64,000 bases of DNA, from NCBI RefSeq assembly GCF_040115645.1, contig NW_027096013.1:744001-808000 (forward strand), given 5' to 3'. Both the position numbers and the translations under genes were made by a program. Source of the DNA: Euwallacea fornicatus (Eukaryota > Arthropoda > Insecta > Coleoptera > Curculionidae). Of this stretch, positions 1-12,320 are shown piece by piece (the first letter of the stretch is position 1; every line of letters starts with the position of its first letter). Under the pieces are notes generated by a model. That model did no database searches. It saw only the letters and a list, made by a program, of their open reading frames with translations, and was not told where the DNA came from.

Positions 1-24
1 GATGCAATCATGATTTGTTGTGAC

Positions 25-44
25 ATCTTAAAGATCTCGTCGAG
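25..44. repeat. Two adjacent short dyads in type A monomers (example)
   Basis: ATCTT-A-AAGAT (25-35) is directly followed by CTCG-T-CGAG (36-44). Type B monomers, with 'catcttcaaaatc', lose the first dyad and keep the second. Confidence 0.75.
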
Positions 45-60
45 CTGATTAATTTGGCAC

Positions 61-80
61 TTTGTTTAACAAATTTGGTC
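61..80 (+). repeat. Conserved core box of the monomer (example)
   Basis: 'tttgtttaacaaatttggtc' is nearly invariant across all monomers. Exceptions are few and inherited by block: 'taataaatttcg' (for example 5,348), 'acaagtttgg' (5,701), 'actaattt' (23,301; 26,293), 'acacattt' (54,102; 58,151; 62,026) and 'ggttaac' (58,322; 62,195). It contains the 13-bp dyad TTTGTT-T-AACAAA. In plant and primate satellites, conserved boxes are often discussed as protein-binding or nucleosome-positioning elements. That role is only inference here. Confidence 0.6.
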
Positions 81-146
81 CTCATTTGCCGGGGTTATCA
101 AGCTTCAAAGTTTGAATAGTCTCAAAAGTTGTGAGTTTGAGCACGT

Positions 147-159
147 AAAGTACTATTTT
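147..159 (+). repeat. Second conserved box around AGTACT (example)
   Basis: 'aaagtactattt' recurs in almost every monomer and contains the palindrome AGTACT (a ScaI site), so a ScaI digest would give a 176-bp ladder. Exceptions are 'aaagtattattt' (for example 1,380; 5,780; 8,948; 49,429) and 'aatgtcctattt' near the right edge (63,333; 63,861). The flank alternates between 'attttccttgg', 'atttttcttgg', 'atttttcttgc' and 'atttctcgtgg', and each form tracks the type of the following monomer. Confidence 0.6.
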
Positions 160-1889
160 TCTTGGAAATGCAACAAGATGCAATCATGATTTGTTGTGAC
201 ATCTTAAAGATCTCGTCAAGCTGATTAATTTGACACTTTGTTTAACAAATTTGGTCCTCATTTGCCGAGGTTATCAAGCTTCAAAGGTTGAATAGTCTCA
301 AAAGTTGTGAGTTTGAGCACGTAAAGTACTATTTTTCTTGGAAATTCAACAAGATGCAATCATGATTTGTTGTGACATCTTAAAGATCTCGTCGAGCTGA
401 TGAATTTGCCACTTTGTTTAACAAATTTGGTCCTCATTTGCCGAAGTTATCGAGCTTCAAAGTTTGAAAAGTCTCAAAAGTTGTGTGTTTGAGCGCGTAA
501 AGTACTATTTTTCTTGCAAATTCAACAAGATTCAATAATGATGTGTTGTGGCATCTTCAAAATCTCGTCGAGCTGATTAATTTGACACTTTGTTTAACAA
601 ATTTGGTCCTCATTTGCCGAGGTTATCAACCTTCAAAGTTTGAATAGTCTCAAAAGTTGTGTGTTTGTGCACGTAAAGTACTATTTTTCTTGGAAATTCA
701 ACAAGATGCAATCATGATTTGTTGTGACATCTTAAAGATCTCGTCGAGCTGATTAATTTGACACTTTGTTTAACAAATTTGGTCCTCATTTGCCGAAGTT
801 ATCGAGCTTCAAAGTTTGAAAAGCCAAAAAAGTTGTGTATTTGAGCACATAAAGTACTATTTTCCTTGGAAATGCTACAAGACGCAATAATGACGTGTTG
901 TGGCATCTTCAAAATCTCGTCGAGCTGATTAATTTGGCACTTTGTTTAACAAATTTGGTCCTCATTTGCCGAAGTTATCGAGCTTCAAAGTTTGAAAAGC
1001 CAAAAAAGTTGTGTATTTGAGCACATAAAGTACTATTTCTCTTGGAAATCCAACAAGATGCAATCATGATTTGTTGTGGCATCTTCAAAATCTCGTCGAG
1101 CTGAGTAATTTGACACTTTGTTTAACAAATTTGGTCCTCATTTGCCGAAGTTATCGAGCTTCAAAGTTTGAAATGTCTCAAAAGTTCTGTGTTTGAGCAC
1201 GTAAAGTACTATTTTTCTTGCAAATTCAACAAGATTCAATAATGATGTGTTGTGGCATCTTCAAAATCTCGTCGAGCTGATTAATTTGGCACTTTGTTTA
1301 ACAAATTTGGTCCTCATTTGCCAAAGTTATCGAGCTTCAAAATTTGAAAAGTCACAAAAGTTGTGTGTTTGAGCACATAAAGTATTATTTTCCTTGGAAA
1401 TGCAACAAAATGCAATCATGATTTGTTGCGACATCTTAAAGATCTCGTCGAGCTGATGAATTTGCGACTTTGTTTAACAAATTTGGTCCTCATTTGCCGA
1501 GGTTATCCAGCTTCAAAGTTTGAAAAGTCAAAAAAGTTGTTTGTTTGATCACCTAAAGTACTATTTTTCTTGGAAATTCAACAAGATGCAATCATGATTT
1601 GTTGTGACATCTTAAAGATCTCGTCGAGCTGATTAATTTGGCACTTTGTTTAACAAATTTGGTCCTCATTTGCCGAAGTTATCGAGCTTCAAATTTTGAA
1701 AAGTCTCAAAAGTTGTGTGTTTGAGCACGTAAAGTACTATTTTTCTTGGAAATTCAACAAGATGCAATCATGATTTGTTGTGACATCTTCAAAATCTCGT
1801 CGAGCTGATTAATTTGGCACTTTGTTTAACAAATTTGGTCCTCATTTGCCGAAGTTATCGAGCTTCAAAATTTGAAAAGTCTCAAAAGA

Positions 1890-1907
1890 TGTGTGTTTGA
1901 GCACACA
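1890..1907. repeat. Stem-loop TGTGTG / CACACA (example)
   Basis: Six-base arms flank the loop TTTGAG. Present in the 'gatgtgtg' plus 'cacacaaag' monomers (for example 1,761; 6,513; 28,689; the h monomers). In the usual 'gcacgtaaag' monomers the stem shrinks to three pairs. The size is too small to expect a stable RNA. Confidence 0.6.
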
Positions 1908-2390
1908 AAGTACTATTTTCCTTGGAAATTCAACAAGATGCAATCATGATTTGTTGTGACATCTTAAAGATCTCGTCGAGCTGATTAATTTGGCACTTTG
2001 TTTAACAAATTTGGTCCTCATTTGCCGAAGTTATCGAGCTTCAAATTTTGAAAAGTCTCAAAAGTTGTGTGTTTGAGCACGTAAAGTACTATTTTTCTTG
2101 GAAATTCAACAAGATGCAATCATGATTTGTTGTGACATCTTAAAGATCTCGTCGAGCTGATGAATTTGCGACGTTGTTTAACAAATTTGGTCCTCATTTG
2201 CCGAAGTTATCGAGCTTCGAAGTTTGAAAAGTCTCAAAAGTTGTGTGTTTGAGCGCGTAAAGTACTATTTTTCTTGCAAATTCAACAAGATTCAATAATG
2301 ATGTGTTGTGGCATCTTCAAAATCTCGTCGAGCTGATTAATTTGACACTTTGTTTAACAAATTTGGTCCTCATTTGCCGACGTTATCCAG

Positions 2391-2405
2391 CTTCAAAGTT
2401 TGAAG
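2391..2405. repeat. 15-bp palindrome in monomer right module (example)
   Basis: CTTCAAA-G-TTTGAAG is perfect over seven-base arms and occurs wherever 'gaagag' follows, including every a and d monomer of the 1,584-bp HOR. Other monomers keep a shorter 13-bp form, TTCAAA-G-TTTGAA, at internal positions 104-116. Confidence 0.8.
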
Positions 2406-3168
2406 AGTCTCAAAAGTTGTGTGTTTGTGCACGTAAAGTACTATTTTTCTTGGAAATGCTACAAGACGCAATAATGACGTGTTGTGGCATCTTCAAAATC
2501 TCGTCGAGCTGATTAATTTGGCACTTTGTTTAACAAATTTGGTCCTCATTTGCCGAAGTTATCGAGCTTCAAATTTTGAAAAGTCTCAAAAGTTGTGTGT
2601 TTGAGCACGTAAAGTACTATTTTTCTTGGAAATTCAACAAGATGCAATCATGATTTGTTGTGACATCTTCAAAATCTCGTCGAGCTGATTAATTTGGCAC
2701 TTTGTTTAACAAATTTGGTCCTCATTTGCCGAAGTTATCGAGCTTCAAAATTTGAAAAGTCTCAAAAGATGTGTGTTTGAGCACACAAAGTACTATTTTC
2801 CTTGGAAATGCTACAAGATGCAATCATGATGTGGTGTGACATCTTAAAGATCTCGTCGAGCTGATGAATTTGCCACTTTGTTTAACAAATTTGGTCCTCA
2901 TTAGCCGAAGTTATCGAGCTTCAAAGTTTGAAAAGTCTCAAAAGTTGTGTGTTTGAGCGCGTAAAGTACTATTTTTCTTGCAAATTCAACAAGATTCAAT
3001 AATGATGTGTTGTGGCATCTTCAAAATCTCGTCGAGCTGATTAATTTGACACTTTGTTTAACAAATTTGGTCCTCATTTGCCGAGGTTATCAAGCTTCAA
3101 AGTTTGAATAGTCTCAAAAGTTGTGAGTTTGAGCACGTAAAGTACTATTTTTCTTGGAAATTCAACAA

Positions 3169-4048
3169 GATGCAATCATGATTTGTTGTGACATCTTAAA
3201 GATCTCGTCGAGCTGATTAATTTGGCACTTTGTTTAACAAATTTGGTCCTCATTTGCCGAAGTTATCGAGCTTCAAATTTTGAAAAGTCTCAAAAGTTGT
3301 GTGTTTGAGCACGTAAAGTACTATTTTTCTTGGAAATTCAACAAGATGCAATCATGATTTGTTGTGACATCTTCAAAATCTCGTCGAGCTGATTAATTTG
3401 GCACTTTGTTTAACAAATTTGGTCCTCATTTGCCGAAGTTATCGAGCTTCAAAATTTGAAAAGTCTCAAAAGATGTGTGTTTGAGCACACAAAGTACTAT
3501 TTTCCTTGGAAATTCAACAAGATGCAATCATGATTTGTTGTGACATCTTAAAGATCTCGTCGAGCTGATTAATTTGGCACTTTGTTTAACAAATTTGGTC
3601 CTCATTTGCCGAAGTTATCGAGCTTCAAATTTTGAAAAGTCTCAAAAGTTGTGTGTTTGAGCACGTAAAGTACTATTTTTCTTGGAAATTCAACAAGATG
3701 CAATCATGATTTGTTGTGACATCTTAAAGATCTCGTCGAGCTGATGAATTTGCGACGTTGTTTAACAAATTTGGTCCTCATTTGCCGAAGTTATCGAGCT
3801 TCGAAGTTTGAAAAGTCTCAAAAGTTGTGTGTTTGAGCGCGTAAAGTACTATTTTTCTTGCAAATTCAACAAGATTCAATAATGATGTGTTGTGGCATCT
3901 TCAAAATCTCGTCGAGCTGATTAATTTGACACTTTGTTTAACAAATTTGGTCCTCATTTGCCGACGTTATCCAGCTTCAAAGTTTGAAGAGTCTCAAAAG
4001 TTGTGTGTTTGTGCACGTAAAGTACTATTTTTCTTGGAAATTCAACAA
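3169..4048 (+). repeat. Five-monomer block duplicated 1,584 bp downstream, copy 2
   Basis: Copy of 1,585-2,464 with the same private variants in the same order ('gatgaatttgcgacg', 'gcttcgaag', 'gacgttatccag'). The spacing of 9 monomers equals the length of the homogeneous HOR at 36.6-45.1 kb, but the monomer types differ, so that is probably coincidence. Confidence 0.8.
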
Positions 4049-5280
4049 GATGCAATCATGATTTGTTGTGACATCTTAAAGATCTCGTCGAGCTGATTAA
4101 TTTGACACTTTGTTTAACAAATTTGGTCCTCATTTGCCGAAGTTATCGAGCTTCAAAGTTTGAAAAGCCAAAAAAGTTGTGTATTTGAGCACATAAAGTA
4201 CTATTTTCCTTGGAAATGCTACAAGACGCAATAATGACGTGTTGTGGCATCTTCAAAATCTCGTCGAGCTGATTAATTTGGCACTTTGTTTAACAAATTT
4301 GGTCCTCATTTGCCGAAGTTATCGAGCTTCAAAGTTTGAAAAGTCACAAAAGTTGTGTGTTTGAGCACATAAAGTACTATTTTTCTTGGAACTTCAACAA
4401 GATGCAATCATGATTTGTTGTGACATCTTAAAGATCTCGTCGAGCTGATTAATTTGACACTTTGTTTAACAAATTTGGTCCTCATTTGCCGAGGTTATCA
4501 AGCTTCAAAGTTTGAATAGTCTCAAAAGTTGTGAGTTTGAGCACGTAAAGTACTATTTTTCTTGGAACTTCAACAAGATGCAATCATGATTTGTTGTGAC
4601 ATCTTAAAGATCTCGTCGAGCTGATTAATTTGACACTTTGTTTAACAAATTTGGTCCTCATTTGCCGAGGTTATCAAGCTTCAAAGTTTGAATAGTCTCA
4701 AAAGTTGTGAGTTTGAGCACGTAAAGTACTATTTTTCTTGGAAATGCAACAAGATGCAATCATGATTTGTTGTGACATCTTAAAGATCTCGTCAAGCTGA
4801 TTAATTTGACACTTTGTTTAACAAATTTGGTCCTCATTTGCCGAGGTTATCAAGCTTCAAAGGTTGAATAGTCTCAAAAGTTGTGAGTTTGAGCACGTAA
4901 AGTACTATTTTTCTTGGAAATTCAACAAGATGCAATCATGATGTGGTGTGACATCTTAAAGATCTCGTCGAGCTGATTAATTTGACACTTTGTTTAACAA
5001 ATTTGGCCCTCATTTGCCGAGGTTATCAAGCTTCAAAGGTTGAATAGTCTCAAAAGTTGTGAGTTTGAGCACGTAAAGTACTATTTCTCTTGGAAATCCA
5101 ACAAGATGCAATCATGATTTGTTGTGGCATCTTCAAAATCTCGTCGAGCTGAGTAATTTGACACTTTGTTTAACAAATTTGGTCCTCATTTGCCGAAGTT
5201 ATCGAGCTTCAAAGTTTGAAATGTCTCAAAAGTTGTGTGTTTGAGCACGTAAAGTACTATTTTTCTTGCAAATTCAACAA

Positions 5281-8200
5281 GATTCAATAATGATGTGTTG
5301 TGGCATCTTCAAAATCTCGTCCAGCTGATTAATTTGGCACTTTGTTTAATAAATTTCGTCCTCATTTGCCGAAGTTATCGAGCTTCAAAGATTGAAAAGT
5401 CTCAAAAGTTCTGTGTTTGAGCACGTAAAGTACTATTTTTCTTGGAAATTCAGCAAGATGCAATCATGATTTGTTGTGACATCTTAAAGATCTCTTCGAG
5501 CTGATTAATTTGACACTTTGTTTAACAAATTTGGTCCTCATTTGCCGAAGTTATCGAGCTTCAAAGTTTGAAAAGCCAAAAAAGTTGTGTGTTTGAGCAC
5601 ATAAAGTACTATTTTCCTTGGAAATGCTACAAGACGCAATAATGACGTGTTGTGGCATCTTCAAAATCTCGTCGAGCTGATTAATTTGGCACTTTGTTTA
5701 ACAAGTTTGGTCCTCATTTGCCGAAGTTATCGAGCTTCAAAATTTGAAAAGTCACAAAAGTTGTGTGTTTGAGCACATAAAGTATTATTTTCCTTGGAAA
5801 TGCAACAAGATGCAATCATGATGTGGTGTGATATATTAAAGATCTCGTCGAGCTGATGAATTTGCCACTTTGTTTAACAAATTTGGTCCTCATTTACCGA
5901 TGTTATCGAGCTTCGAAATTTGAAAAGTCACAAAAGTTGTGTGTTTGAGCACATAAAGTACTATTTTTCTTGGAAATTCAACAAGATGCAATCATGATTT
6001 GTTATGACATCTTAAAGATCTCGTCGAGCTGATTAATTTAGCACTTTGTTTAACAAATTTGGTCCTCATTTGCCGAAGTTGTCGAGCTTCAAATTTTGAA
6101 AAGTCTCAAAAGTTGTGTGTTTGAGCACGTAAAGTACTATTTTTCTTGGAAATTCAACAAGATGCAATCATGATTTGTTGTGACATCTTCAAAATCTCGT
6201 CGAGCTGATGAATTTGCCACTTTGTTTAACAAATTTGGTCCTCATTTGCCGAAGTTATCGAGCTTCAAATTTTGAAAAGTCTCAAAAGTTGTGTGTTTGA
6301 GCACGTAAAGTACTATTTTTCTTGGAAATTCAACAAGATGCAATCATGATTTGTTATGACATCTTAAAGATCTCGTCGAGCTGATTAATTTAGCACTTTG
6401 TTTAACAAATTTGGTCCTCATTTGCCGAAGTTGTCGAGCTTCAAATTTTGAAAAGTCTCAAAAGTTGTGTGTTTGAGCACGTAAAGTACTATTTTTCTTG
6501 GAAATTCAACAAGATGCAATCATGATTTGTTGTGACATCTTCAAAATCTCGTCGAGCTGATTAATTTGGCACTTTGTTTAACAAATTTGGTCCTCATTTG
6601 CCGAAGTTATCGAGCTTCAAAATTTGAAAAGTCTCAAAAGATGTGTGTTTGAGCACACAAAGTACTATTTTCCTTGGAAATGCTACAAGATGCAATCATG
6701 ATGTGGTGTGACATCTTAAAGATCTCGTCGAGCTGATGAATTTGCCACTTTGTTTAACAAATTTGGTCCTCATTAGCCGAAGTTATCGAGCTTCAAAGTT
6801 TGAAAAGTCTCAAAAGTTGTGTGTTTGAGCGCGTAAAGTACTATTTTTCTTGCAAATTCAACAAGATTCAATAATGATGTGTTGTGGCATCTTCAAAATC
6901 TCGTCGAGCTGATTAATTTGACACTTTGTTTAACAAATTTGGTCCTCATTTGCCGAGGTTATCAAGCTTCAAAGTTTGAATAGTCTCAAAAGTTGTGAGT
7001 TTGAGCACGTAAAGTACTATTTTTCTTGGAAATTCAACAAGATGCAATCATGATTTGTTGTGACATCTTAAAGATCGCGTCGAGCTGATTAATTTGACAC
7101 TTTGTTTAACAAATTTGGTCCTCATTAGCCGAAGTTATCAAGCTTCAAAATTTGAAAAGTCTCAAAAGATGTGTGTTTGAGCACGTAAAGTACTATTTTC
7201 CTTGCAAATTCAACAAGATTCAATAATGATGTGTTGTGGCATCTTCAAAATCTCGTCGAGCTGATTAATTTGGCACTTTGTTTAACAAATTTGGTCCTCA
7301 TTTGCCGAAGTTATCGAGCTTCAAAGTTTGAAAAGTCAAAAAAGTTGTTTGTTTGATCACCTAAAGTACTATTTCTCGTGGAAATCCAACAAGATTCAAT
7401 AATGATGTGTTGTGGCATCTTCAAAATCTCGTCGAGCTGATTAATTTGACACTTTGTTTAACAAATTTGGTCCTCATTTGCCGAAGTTATCGAGCTTCAA
7501 ATTTTGAAAAGTCTCAAAAGTTCTGTGTTTGAGCACGTAAAGTACTATTTTTCTTGGAAATTCAACAAGATGCAATCATGATTTGTTGTGGCATCTTCAA
7601 AATCTCGTCGAGCTGAGTAATTTGACACTTTGTTTAACAAATTTGGTCCTCATTTGCCGAAGTTATCGAGCTTCAAAGTTTGAAATGTCTCAAAAGTTCT
7701 GTGTTTGAGCACGTAAAGTACTATTTTTCGTGCAAATTCAACAAGATTCAATAATGATGTGTTGTGGCATCTTCAAAATCTCGTCGAGCTGATTAATTTG
7801 ACACTTTGTTTAACAAATTTGGTCCTCATTTGCCGAGGTTATCAAGCTTCAAAGTTTGAATAGTCTCAAAAGTTGTGAGTTTGAGCACGTAAAGTACTAT
7901 TTTTCTTGGAAATTCAACAAGATGCAATCATGATTTGTTGTGACATCTTAAAGATCGCGTCGAGCTGATTAATTTGACACTTTGTTTAACAAATTTGGTC
8001 CTCATTAGCCGAAGTTATCAAGCTTCAAAATTTGAAAAGTCTCAAAAGATGTGTGTTTGAGCACGTAAAGTACTATTTTCCTTGCAAATTCAACAAGATT
8101 CAATAATGATGTGTTGTGGCATCTTCAAAATCTCGTCGAGCTGATTAATTTGGCACTTTGTTTAACAAATTTGGTCCTCATTTGCCGAAGTTATCGAGCT

Positions 8201-8448
8201 TCAAAGTTTGAAAAGTCAAAAAAGTTGTTTGTTTGATCACCTAAAGTACTATTTCTCGTGGAAATCCAACAAGATGCAATCATGATTTGTTGTGGCATCT
8301 TCAAAATCTCGTCGAGCTGATTAATTTGACACTTTGTTTAACAAATTTGGTCCTCATTTGCCGAAGTTATCGAGCTTCAAAGTTTGAAATGTCTCAAAAG
8401 TTGTGTGTTTGAGCACGTAAAGTACTATTTTTCTTGCAAATTCAACAA
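5281..8448 (+). repeat. HOR family H, copy 1 (18 monomers)
   Basis: Begins with the monomer marked 'gtccagctg' and 'taataaatttcg'. It continues with 'tctcttcgagc', 'gacgcaataatgacg' with 'acaagtttgg', 'gatatattaaag' with 'tttaccgatg', and later 'ttagccg' and 'gatcgcg' monomers. Copy 1 is distinctive for two 'gttatgac'/'gttgtcgag' monomers at 5,985 and 6,337 separated by a 'gatgaatttgcc' mosaic. It ends with a five-monomer block (6,865-7,744) followed by a shortened second copy (7,745-8,448). Confidence 0.85.
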
Positions 8449-11400
8449 GATTCAATAATGATGTGTTGTGGCATCTTCAAAATCTCGTCCAGCTGATTAA
8501 TTTGGCACTTTGTTTAATAAATTTCGTCCTCATTTGCCGAAGTTATCGAGCTTCAAAGATTGAAAAGTCTCAAAAGTTCTGTGTTTGAGCACGTAAAGTA
8601 CTATTTTTCTTGGAAATTCAGCAAGATGCAATCATGATTTGTTGTGACATCTTAAAGATCTCTTCGAGCTGATTAATTTGACACTTTGTTTAACAAATTT
8701 GGTCCTCATTTGCCGAAGTTATCGAGCTTCAAAGTTTGAAAAGCCAAAAAAGTTGTGTGTTTGAGCACATAAAGTACTATTTTCCTTGGAAATGCTACAA
8801 GACGCAATAATGACGTGTTGTGGCATCTTCAAAATCTCGTCGAGCTGATTAATTTGGCACTTTGTTTAACAAGTTTGGTCCTCATTTGCCGAAGTTATCG
8901 AGCTTCAAAATTTGAAAAGTCACAAAAGTTGTGTGTTTGAGCACATAAAGTATTATTTTCCTTGGAAATGCAACAAGATGCAATCATGATGTGGTGTGAT
9001 ATATTAAAGATCTCGTCGAGCTGATGAATTTGCCACTTTGTTTAACAAATTTGGTCCTCATTTACCGATGTTATCGAGCTTCGAAATTTGAAAAGTCACA
9101 AAAGTTGTGTGTTTGAGCACATAAAGTACTATTTTTCTTGGAAATTCAACAAGATGCAATCATGATTTGTTGTGACATCTTAAAGATCTCGTCGAGCTGA
9201 TTAATTTGGCACTTTGTTTAACAAATTTGGTCCTCATTTGCCGAAGTTATCGAGCTTCAAATTTTGAAAAGTCTCAAAAGTTGTGTGTTTGAGCACGTAA
9301 AGTACTATTTTTCTTGGAAATTCAACAAGATGCAATCATGATTTGTTATGACATCTTAAAGATCTCGTCGAGCTGATTAATTTAGCACTTTGTTTAACAA
9401 ATTTGGTCCTCATTTGCCGAAGTTATCGAGCTTCAAATTTTGAAAAGTCTCAAAAGTTGTGTGTTTGAGCACGTAAAGTACTATTTTTCTTGGAAATTCA
9501 ACAAGATGCAATCATGATTTGTTGTGACATCTTCAAAATCTCGTCGAGCTGATTAATTTGGCACTTTGTTTAACAAATTTGGTCCTCATTTGCCGAAGTT
9601 ATCGAGCTTCAAAATTTGAAAAGTCTCAAAAGATGTGTGTTTGAGCACACAAAGTACTATTTTCCTTGGAAATGCTACAAGATGCAATCATGATGTGGTG
9701 TGACATCTTAAAGATCTCGTCGAGCTGATGAATTTGCCACTTTGTTTAACAAATTTGGTCCTCATTAGCCGAAGTTATCGAGCTTCAAAGTTTGAAAAGT
9801 CTCAAAAGTTGTGTGTTTGAGCGCGTAAAGTACTATTTTTCTTGCAAATTCAACAAGATTCAATAATGATGTGTTGTGGCATCTTCAAAATCTCGTCGAG
9901 CTGATTAATTTGACACTTTGTTTAACAAATTTGGTCCTCATTTGCCGAGGTTATCAAGCTTCAAAGTTTGAATAGTCTCAAAAGTTGTGAGTTTGAGCAC
10001 GTAAAGTACTATTTTTCTTGGAAATTCAACAAGATGCAATCATGATTTGTTGTGACATCTTAAAGATCGCGTCGAGCTGATTAATTTGACACTTTGTTTA
10101 ACAAATTTGGTCCTCATTTGCCGAGGTTATCAAGCTTCAAAGTTTGAATAGTCTCAAAAGTTGTGAGTTTGAGCACGTAAAGTACTATTTTTCTTGGAAA
10201 TTCAACAAGATGCAATCATGATTTGTTGTGACATCTTAAAGATCGCGTCGAGCTGATTAATTTGACACTTTGTTTAACAAATTTGGTCCTCATTTGCCGA
10301 GGTTATCAAGCTTCAAAGTTTGAATAGTCTCAAAAGTTGTGAGTTTGAGCACGTAAAGTACTATTTTTCTTGGAAATTCAACAAGATGCAATCATGATTT
10401 GTTATGACATCTTAAAGATCTCGTCGAGCTGATTAATTTAGCACTTTGTTTAACAAATTTGGTCCTCATTTGCCGAAGTTGTCGAGCTTCAAATTTTGAA
10501 AAGTCTCAAAAGTTGTGTGTTTGAGCACGTAAAGTACTATTTTTCTTGGAAATTCAACAAGATGCAATCATGATTTGTTGTGACATCTTCAAAATCTCGT
10601 CGAGCTGATGAATTTGCCACTTTGTTTAACAAATTTGGTCCTCATTTGCCGAAGTTATCGAGCTTCAAATTTTGAAAAGTCTCAAAAGTTGTGTGTTTGA
10701 GCACGTAAAGTACTATTTTTCTTGGAAATTCAACAAGATGCAATCATGATGTGGTGTGACATCTTAAAGATCTCGTCGAGCTGATGAATTTGCCACTTTG
10801 TTTAACAAATTTGGTCCTCATTAGCCGAAGTTATCGAGCTTCAAAGTTTGAAAAGTCTCAAAAGTTGTGTGTTTGAGCGCGTAAAGTACTATTTTTCTTG
10901 CAAATTCAACAAGATTCAATAATGATGTGTTGTGGCATCTTCAAAATCTCGTCGAGCTGATTAATTTGACACTTTGTTTAACAAATTTGGTCCTCATTTG
11001 CCGAGGTTATCAAGCTTCAAAGTTTGAATAGTCTCAAAAGTTGTGAGTTTGAGCACGTAAAGTACTATTTTTCTTGGAAATTCAACAAGATGCAATCATG
11101 ATTTGTTGTGACATCTTAAAGATCGCGTCGAGCTGATTAATTTGACACTTTGTTTAACAAATTTGGTCCTCATTAGCCGAAGTTATCAAGCTTCAAAATT
11201 TGAAAAGTCTCAAAAGATGTGTGTTTGAGCACGTAAAGTACTATTTTCCTTGCAAATTCAACAAGATTCAATAATGATGTGTTGTGGCATCTTCAAAATC
11301 TCGTCGAGCTGATTAATTTGGCACTTTGTTTAACAAATTTGGTCCTCATTTGCCGAAGTTATCGAGCTTCAAAGTTTGAAAAGTCAAAAAAGTTGTTTGT

Positions 11401-12320
11401 TTGATCACCTAAAGTACTATTTCTCGTGGAAATCCAACAAGATTCAATAATGATGTGTTGTGGCATCTTCAAAATCTCGTCGAGCTGATTAATTTGACAC
11501 TTTGTTTAACAAATTTGGTCCTCATTTGCCGAAGTTATCGAGCTTCAAATTTTGAAAAGTCTCAAAAGTTCTGTGTTTGAGCACGTAAAGTACTATTTTT
11601 CTTGGAAATTCAACAAGATGCAATCATGATTTGTTGTGGCATCTTCAAAATCTCGTCGAGCTGAGTAATTTGACACTTTGTTTAACAAATTTGGTCCTCA
11701 TTTGCCGAAGTTATCGAGCTTCAAAGTTTGAAATGTCTCAAAAGTTCTGTGTTTGAGCACGTAAAGTACTATTTTTCGTGCAAATTCAACAAGATTCAAT
11801 AATGATGTGTTGTGGCATCTTCAAAATCTCGTCGAGCTGATTAATTTGACACTTTGTTTAACAAATTTGGTCCTCATTTGCCGAGGTTATCAAGCTTCAA
11901 AGTTTGAATAGTCTCAAAAGTTGTGAGTTTGAGCACGTAAAGTACTATTTTTCTTGGAAATTCAACAAGATGCAATCATGATTTGTTGTGACATCTTAAA
12001 GATCGCGTCGAGCTGATTAATTTGACACTTTGTTTAACAAATTTGGTCCTCATTAGCCGAAGTTATCAAGCTTCAAAATTTGAAAAGTCTCAAAAGATGT
12101 GTGTTTGAGCACGTAAAGTACTATTTTCCTTGCAAATTCAACAAGATTCAATAATGATGTGTTGTGGCATCTTCAAAATCTCGTCGAGCTGATTAATTTG
12201 ACACTTTGTTTAACAAATTTGGTCCTCATTTGCCGAAGTTATCGAGCTTCAAAGTTTGAAATGTCTCAAAAGTTGTGTGTTTGAGCACGTAAAGTACTAT
12301 TTTTCTTGCAAATTCAACAA
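8449..12320 (+). repeat. HOR family H, copy 2 (22 monomers)
   Basis: Same opening order as copy 1. It carries a normal 'tttggcac' type A monomer at 9,153 in place of the first 'gttgtcgag' monomer. It also has an extra six-monomer segment at 10,033-11,088 (two 'gatcgcg'/'aggttatcaag' monomers, 'gttgtcgag', 'gatgaatttgcc', 'ttagccg', type B). The final type B monomer (12,145) combines the left part of one HOR position with the 'gaaatgtctc' right part of the next. Confidence 0.85.
10033..11088 (+). repeat. Six-monomer insertion specific to H copies 2 and 3
   Basis: Present at 10,033-11,088 and 14,257-15,312 and absent at the matching place in copies 1, 4 and 5. It reuses the 'gttatgac'/'gttgtcgag' plus 'gatgaatttgcc' monomer pair otherwise seen in copy 1 at 5,985-6,336. 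It therefore looks like a product of exchange between a copy-1-like and a copy-4-like array. Confidence 0.75.

Larger units (their letters stand above)
1..176 (+). repeat. Reference monomer used for phase and internal map
   Basis: This first complete monomer sets the coordinates used for all internal positions. Positions 1-58 are a variable left module (type A here: 'gatgcaatcatg' then 'tgacatcttaaagatc'). Positions 61-87 are a conserved core beginning 'tttgtttaacaaatttggtc'. Positions 90-145 are a variable right module, here with the rare 'ccggggttatcaag'. Positions 147-159 are a conserved box containing 'aaagtactattt'. Positions 161-176 are a junction segment ('cttggaaatgcaacaa' here, 'cttgcaaattcaacaa' before most type B monomers). 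Since 176 leaves remainder 2 on division by 3, no reading frame continues from one copy to the next in the same phase. Confidence 0.95.
1585..2464 (+). repeat. Five-monomer block duplicated 1,584 bp downstream, copy 1
   Basis: The monomer order is type A with 'caaattttg', an A/B mosaic with 'cacacaaag', type A with 'caaattttg', type A with 'gatgaatttgcgacg' and 'gcttcgaag', then type B with 'gacgttatccag'. The same order recurs 9 monomers later at 3,169-4,048. After the block, copy 1 runs into a 'gctacaagacgc' monomer and copy 2 into a type A monomer, so the right boundary lies near 2,450 and 4,034. Confidence 0.8.
1..5280 (+). repeat. Mixed block of 30 monomers left of the first clear HOR
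   Basis: Thirty monomers without a single dominant HOR. It contains pieces that reappear far away. Monomers at 881-1,584 (a 'gacgcaataatgacg' monomer, 'gagtaatttg', 'ttgccaaag', then 'gttgcgac') resemble the M-family module at 45,233-45,760. Monomers at 3,873-4,928 (right part 'gacgttatccag', then 'aaaagccaaaaaag', then a 'gacgcaataatgacg' monomer, then 'gtcaagctg') resemble the K-family module at 23,585-24,464. So this block shares ancestry with both later families. No gene or non-repeat DNA is visible. Confidence 0.85.

Noticed and set aside
149..154. AGTACT as a regulatory operator
   Set aside because: It recurs every 176 bp as part of the satellite with no gene to regulate, and a six-base palindrome alone is weak evidence.
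1890..1907. TGTGTG-loop-CACACA as a transcription terminator or structured RNA
   Set aside because: Six weak pairs without a following T-run as a terminator needs, and present only because of one variant class. It is kept only as a DNA dyad.
2303..2512. 69-codon ATG open frame, repeated at 3,887, 23,599, 26,591, 29,055, 31,167, 53,344, 57,393 and 61,442
   Set aside because: Every instance is the same stretch of satellite starting in a 'gacgttatccag' type B monomer and ending in the next monomer. The frame exists only because this monomer class happens to lack a stop there. It shifts with each 176-bp step, has no upstream gene signals, and recurs solely through repeat duplication. I do not call a gene.
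1585..4048. 1,584-bp spacing near the left edge as an extra copy of the 9-monomer HOR
   Set aside because: The spacing equals nine monomers, but the monomer types and markers differ from the a-i unit at 36.6-45.1 kb, so the shared length is probably chance.
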